Assembly: GCA_001544595.2 (NCBI GenBank)
Contig: FCOH02000026.1
Location: 16,466-80,465, forward strand
Source of the DNA: Caballeronia peredens
GTDB taxonomy: Bacteria; Pseudomonadota; Gammaproteobacteria; Burkholderiales; Burkholderiaceae
Direction: 5' to 3'
Length of the DNA stretch: 64,000 nucleotides
Shown one piece after another: positions 59,114 through 64,000 of this stretch (positions within the stretch are counted from its first letter, which is position 1; every line of letters starts with the position of its first letter). The notes below the pieces were generated by a model, which saw only the letters and a program-made list of their open reading frames with translations, was not told the DNA's origin and made no database searches. Made by a program: the position numbers and the translations under genes.

Positions 59114-59442
59114 TGGCGGCGGTAGCCAATGTCCTCAAAGGTCAACGGATCTTGGCTCGCGACCACTGTGACATCGCGCCGTTCAACGGACTGGCACAGC
59201 ACGAAATCGCTCCGGCCGGCTTCGCGGCCGACGGGTCAATCGGGTGCGCGTGTGCCTCCTTGCTAAAGGCGCCATCGCGCCGCGTGTGCGGCAATCTGGT
59301 TTCCCTTGCAGACCCGTCGGCAGCGCGTAGCGCTGTGCCGGAGCTTTTTTGTGCTGAACCAGCGCGCTAAAGGGAATGGATAGTCAGATCGTGCGCGAGC
59401 CAAGCCCGGTGAAGCCTTTGACAGATCTTGTTGCTGCGGCCA

Positions 59443-59575
59443 TAGGCAATTCGCCTGTGCCGGGGCCGGCGTGAGGTACTTTGGATGGGAGGAGCTGCTT
59501 TCTTTGCCTACTTTCTTTGCAGCAGCAAAGAAAGTAGGTGCCGCCCCGCACAGGGGCAGTGCAAATAGACCGACG
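59443..59575. repeat. Right terminal inverted repeat of copy 1
   Basis: Mirror of 58981-59113, with the same nested hairpins (ACTTTCTTTGC at 59510-59520 pairing with GCAAAGAAAGT). Confidence 0.78.
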
Positions 59576-59749
59576 TGAAATCAGGATTTCACAGAAACAC
59601 CCTGAAAGAACCAACCAAGCGGAGCAACAACAAAAAAAACTGCTCCGCAATGCAACACACTGTCACCCATGCATCACTCGATGCAACACCTGCTTGCCAA
59701 AGGATTACAGCAAAAGAGAAGCCCTAAAAGCCTTGGCACAGATATTGAG

Positions 59750-60487
59750 TTACTCGACCGACGATCCGTGCCCCACATCGCGACGAAACGAAACCGTCCC
59801 ATCGTGCAGCGCGGAAGCGACGAGCCACGCAGCCGCGCCGCTGCTCGCGGCAAGCCCGAGATCGGCGTCATCGCGGATACCGCCCGCGCCGATCACCTCG
59901 CGCTCACCGGCGAGCGCGCGCACGTCGGCGAGGGTATCGAGATCGGGCCCGGCGTACGCGCCGACATGATCGAGCGTCATCACGATCACGCGCGACGGCC
60001 ACCACGCGCTCCCGGCATGCGGCAAGCCGAGCGCGCGGCCGCCGCGATAGTCGAGCGACAGGATCGGCTCGAAGCCGCACGCCGACGCCTGCGCGATAGC
60101 GCCCGAGTCGAGCAGCGTCTCCGTGCCGAACACAGGCACCAGCGCCGCACGCGATGGGCCATGCGCGAGCCGCGCGATGCGTTCGGCGAGCGCGCGCATC
60201 GGCGCGAATGCGGTGAAGCCCGCGTCGAGCCAGATGTCGACGCCTTCGCCCAGCGCGTCGCACAGCGCGGCCAGCACGACGTCGTGCGCGCCGCGCCCGA
60301 GGATCGCGCCGAGATCGGCCACGTACAAGGTGCGCGCGCCGGTCGCGGCGACGAGCGCGCGGGCGATCGCAACGGGATCGCTCGTCGCGCACAACGAGGA
60401 CTGGATCGGCCGGTAGCGCGAACGCTCGCCGCGCACTGCGCGCACCGCGTGGCCGTCGAGCAGATCGAGAACGGGTATCACCTGCAT
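59750..60487 (-). CDS. HisA/HisF-related TIM-barrel protein of the C1 cofactor locus
   Basis: The 245-residue protein resembles HisA: it starts QVIPVLDLLDGHAVRAVRG, keeps the catalytic-like Asp at residue 8 and a second Asp in ILSLDYRGG, and has phosphate-binding loops GAGGIRDD and VASALHDG. HisA-related paralogues of this kind occur in methanogens and in methylotrophs with H4MPT genes, where the function is not established; a step in furan or pterin cofactor synthesis is likely. The start codon overlaps that of the divergent ATP-grasp gene. An AAAGGAAAG ribosome site for it lies inside that gene. Confidence 0.85.
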   Translation of the reverse strand: MQVIPVLDLLDGHAVRAVRGERSRYRPIQSSLCATSDPVAIARALVAATGARTLYVADLGAILGRGAHDVVLAALCDALGEGVDIWLDAGFTAFAPMRALAERIARLAHGPSRAALVPVFGTETLLDSGAIAQASACGFEPILSLDYRGGRALGLPHAGSAWWPSRVIVMTLDHVGAYAGPDLDTLADVRALAGEREVIGAGGIRDDADLGLAASSGAAAWLVASALHDGTVSFRRDVGHGSSVE

Positions 60488-61541
60488 GGATGGCTTTCCT
60501 TTGATCAAGATCTTTGTATTCGAGTATCTCACCGGCGGCGGCATCGATCCGGACGCGGCGGGCGCAGGCAGCCTCGCCGATCTCTCCGCGCTGATCGTCG
60601 AAGGCCGCGTGATGCGCGACGCCATCGCCGCCGACTTGCGCGCGCTGCCGGGCGTCGACGTCACCGTCGCGACCTCGCGCTTCGAACAGCTCGACGACGC
60701 GCAAGGCTACGTGCGCGCGCAGCCGGGCGAGCCGGTCATACGCTTCGTCGCCCGCGTGGCGCGCGAGCACGACTATGCCTGCATCGTCGCGCCCGAGTGC
60801 GACGGCCTGCTGCTCAAGCTCCACGATGCGGTCGGCCAGGCGCGCTGGCTCGGCTGCGCGAAGGAAGCGGTCCGCGCCGCATCGAGCAAGAGCGCGACGG
60901 CCGCCTGTCTCGCCGCGCGCAGCATCGCCTCGACGCCCGCGCTCGAACCCGACGCCGCCGTCGCCGGACCCGGACGCCGCTGGGTCGTGAAACCCGACGA
61001 CGGCGCGGGCGGCCTCGACACCTATGTCTACGACGACCTCGCCGCCGCACGCGCCGAATACGAAGCACGCGCGGCGGCCGGCCGCAATCCCGTGCTGCAG
61101 GAATGGATCGACGGCGAGCCGCTCTCCCTTTCGCTCATCTGCCGCGAACGGCTTGCGCGGCTTGTCAGCATCAACCGGCAGCGCATCGGGCTGTCGGACG
61201 CGGCGGGCTCGGAGCGGCGCGAGCGCATCGTGCAGTTCGACGGCGTGGACGTCGATCGCATCGACAGGCACGGTCCGCAGGGACGCGCGCTGGAGCGGCT
61301 CGCTCTGCGCGTCGCCGAAGCGTTTCCGGGTCTGCGCGGCTTCGCGGGCATCGATGTCGTGTGGCATCCGGAGCGCGGGCCGGTCGTGATCGAAGTCAAT
61401 CCGCGCCTGACCGTCGCGTATGCGGAACTGAGCCGGCGCGGCGGCAGAAATCTCGCGGCGGAACTGCTCGCGGCGCATCGCGTGCCCGGCTTCGACGGCG
61501 ATGCCGCGCTGCTGCGTGCAGTCGGCGGAGCGGCGTCATGA
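60486..61541 (+). CDS. ATP-grasp ligase, MfnD-like
   Basis: The 351-residue protein begins DGFPLIKIFVFEYLTGGG and carries ATP-grasp features: WVVKPDDGAGG (about 161-171), LQEWIDGEPLS (about 199-209) and the metal site VVIEVNPRLTVAYAEL (about 300-315). The archaeal relative MfnD joins glutamate to tyramine in methanofuran synthesis. Bacterial methylofuran has a glutamate chain, so a glutamate ligase role fits. ATG 60486 shares bases with the start of the divergent HisA-like gene; TTG 60501 (giving IKIFVFEY) is a plausible alternative. Its stop overlaps the next gene (ATGA). Confidence 0.83.
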   Translation: MDGFPLIKIFVFEYLTGGGIDPDAAGAGSLADLSALIVEGRVMRDAIAADLRALPGVDVTVATSRFEQLDDAQGYVRAQPGEPVIRFVARVAREHDYACIVAPECDGLLLKLHDAVGQARWLGCAKEAVRAASSKSATAACLAARSIASTPALEPDAAVAGPGRRWVVKPDDGAGGLDTYVYDDLAAARAEYEARAAAGRNPVLQEWIDGEPLSLSLICRERLARLVSINRQRIGLSDAAGSERRERIVQFDGVDVDRIDRHGPQGRALERLALRVAEAFPGLRGFAGIDVVWHPERGPVVIEVNPRLTVAYAELSRRGGRNLAAELLAAHRVPGFDGDAALLRAVGGAAS

Positions 61542-62677
61542 CGACATCGACATCCGCCGATGCGCCGGTGTTCGGCTGGGACGTGGGCGGCGCGCACGTC
61601 AAGGTGTCGATGACGACGCGCGCCGGCGAGCTCGCCGATGTCGCGCAATGGGCATGTCCGCTGTGGCAGGGCATGGCGCATCTGGAGCGCGCGATCGATG
61701 GCGTGTTCGCGCGCTGGCCTGCCGCCGCCGATGCATCCGCGCGTCACGCCGTCACGATGACGGGCGAAATGGTCGATCTCTTTGCCGACCGCGCGGAAGG
61801 CGTGCGCACGCTCACGCGCGTGCTGGCGCAGCGGCTCGGACCGCGCACGATGTTCTTCGCCGGCGACGCGGGCTGGCTCGCGCGCTCGGCGTGCGCGGAC
61901 GGCTGGCGCAAGGTGGCGTCGGCGAACTGGCTCGCGACCGCGCAATGGGTCGCGACGTGCGTGCCGGATGCCGTGCTCGTCGATATCGGCAGCACGACGA
62001 CGGATATCGTTCCGATCGTCGGCGGGCGCGTCGCGGCGCGCGGCGCGAACGATGCCGAGCGCCTGATGAGCGGCGAACTCGTCTATCAGGGCATCGTGCG
62101 CACGCCGTTGTGCGGGGTGGCGCATCGCATCGCGTTTCGCGGCGAGACGACCGGCGTGATGAACGAATGGTTCGCGACGACCGCGGACGTCTATCGTCTG
62201 ACGGGCGAGTTGTGGGCGGAGCACGATCAGCATGCGAGCGCCGACAACGGGCCGAAGACGGAGGCCGCGAGCCGCGCGCGTATCGCGCGGATGATCGGCC
62301 GCGACGCCGCCGATGCGAGCGATGCCGAATGGCGCCGCTTCGCGCAAAGCTGGCGGCATGAACAGTTGCGCACGCTCGGCGCGAATCTCGCGCGTGTGAT
62401 CGCGCAGGATGCGGCGCTCGCGGCGGCGCCGATCGTCGGCGCGGGTTGCGGGCGGTTTCTGGCGGCGGCGCTCGCGCGGCAGGAGGCGCGCGGTTATATC
62501 GACTTTGCGCGGCTTGCGGGCGTCGCCGACGACGATGCGACGTGTGCCGAATGGGTGTCGACGTGTGCGCCGAGCGTGGCGGTCGGGCTGCTTGCGTCGA
62601 TGGCGGCGGGCGGGACGAAGGGCGCGTCGGCAGACGCGGCGCATCCGTCGCACGATGCGTCGCCGCGTGCTGCGTGA
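61538..62677 (+). CDS. H4MPT-linked C1 pathway protein, MfnF-like
   Basis: The 379-residue protein has the actin-like ATPase fold of the hydantoinase/oxoprolinase group: VFGWDVGGAHVKVSM (about 11-25), the VDIGSTTTDIVPIVGG phosphate loop (about 148-163) and a terminal VGAGCGRFLAAAL. The family is known as the H4MPT-linked C1 transfer pathway protein, and its archaeal member MfnF condenses the aminomethylfuran unit with glutamyl-tyramine in methanofuran synthesis. ATG 61538 overlaps the ligase stop by four bases; longer in-frame upstream sequence is antisense to the HisA-like gene and rejected. Confidence 0.87.
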   Translation: MTTSTSADAPVFGWDVGGAHVKVSMTTRAGELADVAQWACPLWQGMAHLERAIDGVFARWPAAADASARHAVTMTGEMVDLFADRAEGVRTLTRVLAQRLGPRTMFFAGDAGWLARSACADGWRKVASANWLATAQWVATCVPDAVLVDIGSTTTDIVPIVGGRVAARGANDAERLMSGELVYQGIVRTPLCGVAHRIAFRGETTGVMNEWFATTADVYRLTGELWAEHDQHASADNGPKTEAASRARIARMIGRDAADASDAEWRRFAQSWRHEQLRTLGANLARVIAQDAALAAAPIVGAGCGRFLAAALARQEARGYIDFARLAGVADDDATCAEWVSTCAPSVAVGLLASMAAGGTKGASADAAHPSHDASPRAA

Positions 62678-62770
62678 TAGCCTGCTGAATACAACGGCGG
62701 GCGTGATGGGAGAGAACCGGGAGCGTGGCCCGGCGGCATCATCGAACGAGATTGAACGAGGACAGCAACC

Positions 62771-63358
62771 ATGTGGGTGGTGAAGATCGGGGGTAGCCTC
62801 AGTCACGACCCGGCGCTGCGCGAGTGGCTGACGCGGCTATGGGAAGTGGGTGGCGGGCGCGTCGTGATCGTGCCGGGCGGCGGCGATTTCGCGGATGCGG
62901 TGCGGCAGTATCAGCAGGAATGGCATTTCGACGATCTCGCGGCTCATAACATGTGTCTGCTTGCGATGGCACAGTACGCGATCCTGATGCAGGGCGTGGT
63001 GCCGGAACTGGTGCTGGCGTCGAACGAGAATCGCATCCGGCGGGCGTTGCGCGACGGGCGCGTGGCGGTCTGGGTGCCGACGGATCTGATGCGCTCGACG
63101 CCCGATTCGATGACCAACTGGGACACGACATCGGACAGTCTTGCGGCGTGGTTGTCCACTTCGCTCAATGCTGAGCGGTTGATGATCGTGAAGTCATGTG
63201 AGGTCGAGGTGAATGCGCCGCTCGAGGCGCTTGCGGCGGATGGCATCGTCGATCGGCGGTTTCCCGCTTATGTGCGGGATGCCAATTACATCGTCGAGGT
63301 TTTTAGCAAGGACGACGCTTCTGTCATGCGGGATCGGTTGCTTAATGTGGCGGTTTAA
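62771..63358 (+). CDS. Amino-acid-kinase-fold protein, MfnE-like
   Basis: The 195-residue protein belongs to the amino acid kinase superfamily: VVKIGGSL (residues 3-10), IVPGGGDFADAVR (about 33-45) and the nucleotide-site NWDTTSDSLAAWLS (about 116-129). It is short for the superfamily, like archaeal MfnE, which phosphorylates aminomethylfuran phosphate to the diphosphate used by MfnF. GAGGA lies eight bases before ATG 62771. It follows the MfnF-like gene by 93 bp, completing a set of three methylofuran-synthesis relatives. Confidence 0.84.
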   Translation: MWVVKIGGSLSHDPALREWLTRLWEVGGGRVVIVPGGGDFADAVRQYQQEWHFDDLAAHNMCLLAMAQYAILMQGVVPELVLASNENRIRRALRDGRVAVWVPTDLMRSTPDSMTNWDTTSDSLAAWLSTSLNAERLMIVKSCEVEVNAPLEALAADGIVDRRFPAYVRDANYIVEVFSKDDASVMRDRLLNVAV

Positions 63359-63380
63359 AGGGTTTTTTTGTTCGCTCTTT

Positions 63381-63404
63381 TTCGTTCGTTCGTTCGTTCG
63401 TTCG
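63381..63404. repeat. TTCG tetranucleotide microsatellite
   Basis: Six perfect TTCG units lie between the kinase-like gene and the second MITE-like copy. It is non-coding, so length changes would have no protein effect. Confidence 0.9.
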
Positions 63405-63420
63405 TGGAAGCCTGAGTTCG

Positions 63421-64000
63421 CGTCGGTCTATTAGCACTGCCCCTGTGCGGGGCGGCAGTCACTTTCTTTGCTGCTGCAAAGAAAGTAACCAAAGAAAGCA
63501 GCTCTCCCCATCCAAAGTACCTCACACCGGCCGCGGCACAGGCGAAGAGCCCGTGGCCCGGCAGTAGCGAGTGCCCTCAAAGGTCAACCGGTCTTGGCTC
63601 GCGACCACTGTGCGATCGCGCCGTTCAACGGACTGGCGCAGCACGAAATCGCTCCGGCCGGCTTCGCGGCCGACGGGTGAATCGGGTCGGCGCGTGCTTT
63701 CTTGCTAAAGGCGCCATCTCACGGCATGTGCGGCACATTGGTTTCCCCTGCATACCCAGCGGCAGCGCGTAGCGCTGTGCCGGAGCTTTTTTGTGCTGAG
63801 CCAGCGCGCTAAAGGGAATGGATAGTCAGACCGTGCGCGAGCCAAGCCGGTTGAAGCTTTTGACAGCTCTTGTTACTGCGGCCACGGGCTCTTCGCCTGT
63901 GCCGGGGCCGGCGTGAGGTACTTTGGATGGGGAAAGCTGCTTTCTTTGCCTACTTTCTTTGCAGCAGCAAAGAAAGTAGGTGCCGCCCCGCACAGGGGCA
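63421..64000. mobile_element. MITE-like element, copy 2 (cut by window end)
   Basis: Same orientation as the copy at 58981-59575, exactly 4440 bp away at the left border. The right inverted repeat begins at about 63913 and would end near 64017, outside the window. Internal sequence agrees at about nine in ten positions by eye. The left border similarity extends to about 63411 (CCTGAGTTCG). Confidence 0.78.

Larger units (their letters stand above)
58981..59575. mobile_element. 595-bp MITE-like element, copy 1
   Basis: This non-coding element is bounded by terminal inverted repeats and is about 90% identical by eye to the copy starting at 63421, in the same orientation. Both ends carry hairpins of the form ACTTTCTTTGC(N4)GCAAAGAAAGT. 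There is no transposase; open frames inside are translations of the repeat. Similarity extends weakly about 15-20 bp beyond both ends, so the borders are approximate. No target duplication was found. I cannot name the family. Confidence 0.8.

Noticed and set aside
58819..59370. 183-residue open frame running into the first repeat element
   Set aside because: It is a translation of the inverted-repeat DNA with a Cys/Arg-rich artefact sequence; the same frame pattern occurs in the second copy and antisense to it.
59669..61537. Long upstream extension in frame with the MfnF-like protein
   Set aside because: It runs antisense through the HisA-like gene and out of frame through the ligase; the ATGA junction at 61538 marks the real start.
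1..64000. tRNA, rRNA and riboswitches
   Set aside because: No cloverleaf, rRNA segment or recognised riboswitch consensus was seen on either strand by reading; a covariance-model scan was not possible.

Overview
The window is GC-rich chromosomal DNA from a Burkholderiaceae bacterium, most likely Paraburkholderia or Caballeronia (inferred; no rRNA is present). The basis is the combination of dispersed hopanoid (hpn) genes, a monomeric NADP isocitrate dehydrogenase, a CstA/YbdD pair and an archaeal-type C1-oxidation module with PQQ biosynthesis. No tRNA, rRNA, CRISPR array or phage was found.

Layout. 1-24.8 kb is a loose hopanoid region: hpnD-hpnE-shc-hpnG in one overlapping operon, an acyl-CoA thioesterase, mlaA and the RND transporter hpnN on the minus strand, hpnM (MlaC-like) divergent from them, ispH-hpnH, hpnB and hpnA. 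Between these lie a two-component system beside cstA-ybdD, a Phd/VapC-type toxin-antitoxin pair, icd and one unknown gene. 24.9-30.7 kb is a signalling block: a three-receiver hybrid kinase, CheR, a stand-alone CheB and a receiver-kinase. 30.8-43.7 kb is mixed housekeeping and accessory material: acylphosphatase, egtD, an EamA permease, a DUF962 protein, three low-complexity secreted proteins, a lytic transglycosylase, an MFS exporter, a PhnZ-like HD protein, a J-domain protein, a glyoxalase-fold protein and a SulP-STAS-cNMP transporter.

43.8-63.4 kb appears devoted to PQQ-dependent alcohol and formaldehyde metabolism. It holds secreted accessory proteins, a TonB-dependent receptor, a NarL-type kinase and regulator, pqqBCDE, a cytochrome b561 and the formyltransferase/hydrolase genes fhcBADC. 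Ten minus-strand genes from fhcB to the regulator form a tightly packed chain, with mostly 4-nt start/stop overlaps. A 595-bp element with long terminal inverted repeats follows, then a HisA-like gene and three genes related to archaeal methanofuran biosynthesis (ATP-grasp ligase, MfnF-like protein, amino-acid-kinase-fold protein). A second, directly repeated copy of the element runs off the end of the window.

Together these genes would build PQQ for a periplasmic alcohol dehydrogenase encoded elsewhere, oxidise the resulting formaldehyde through H4MPT/methylofuran-bound intermediates, and make the furan cofactor. pqqA, a PQQ dehydrogenase, fae, mtdB and mch are not in the window. The best candidates for something new are the coupled fhc-cytochrome-pqq-regulator chain, the element-flanked cofactor island with its HisA paralogue, and the 82-bp antisense overlap between the kinase and regulator genes.
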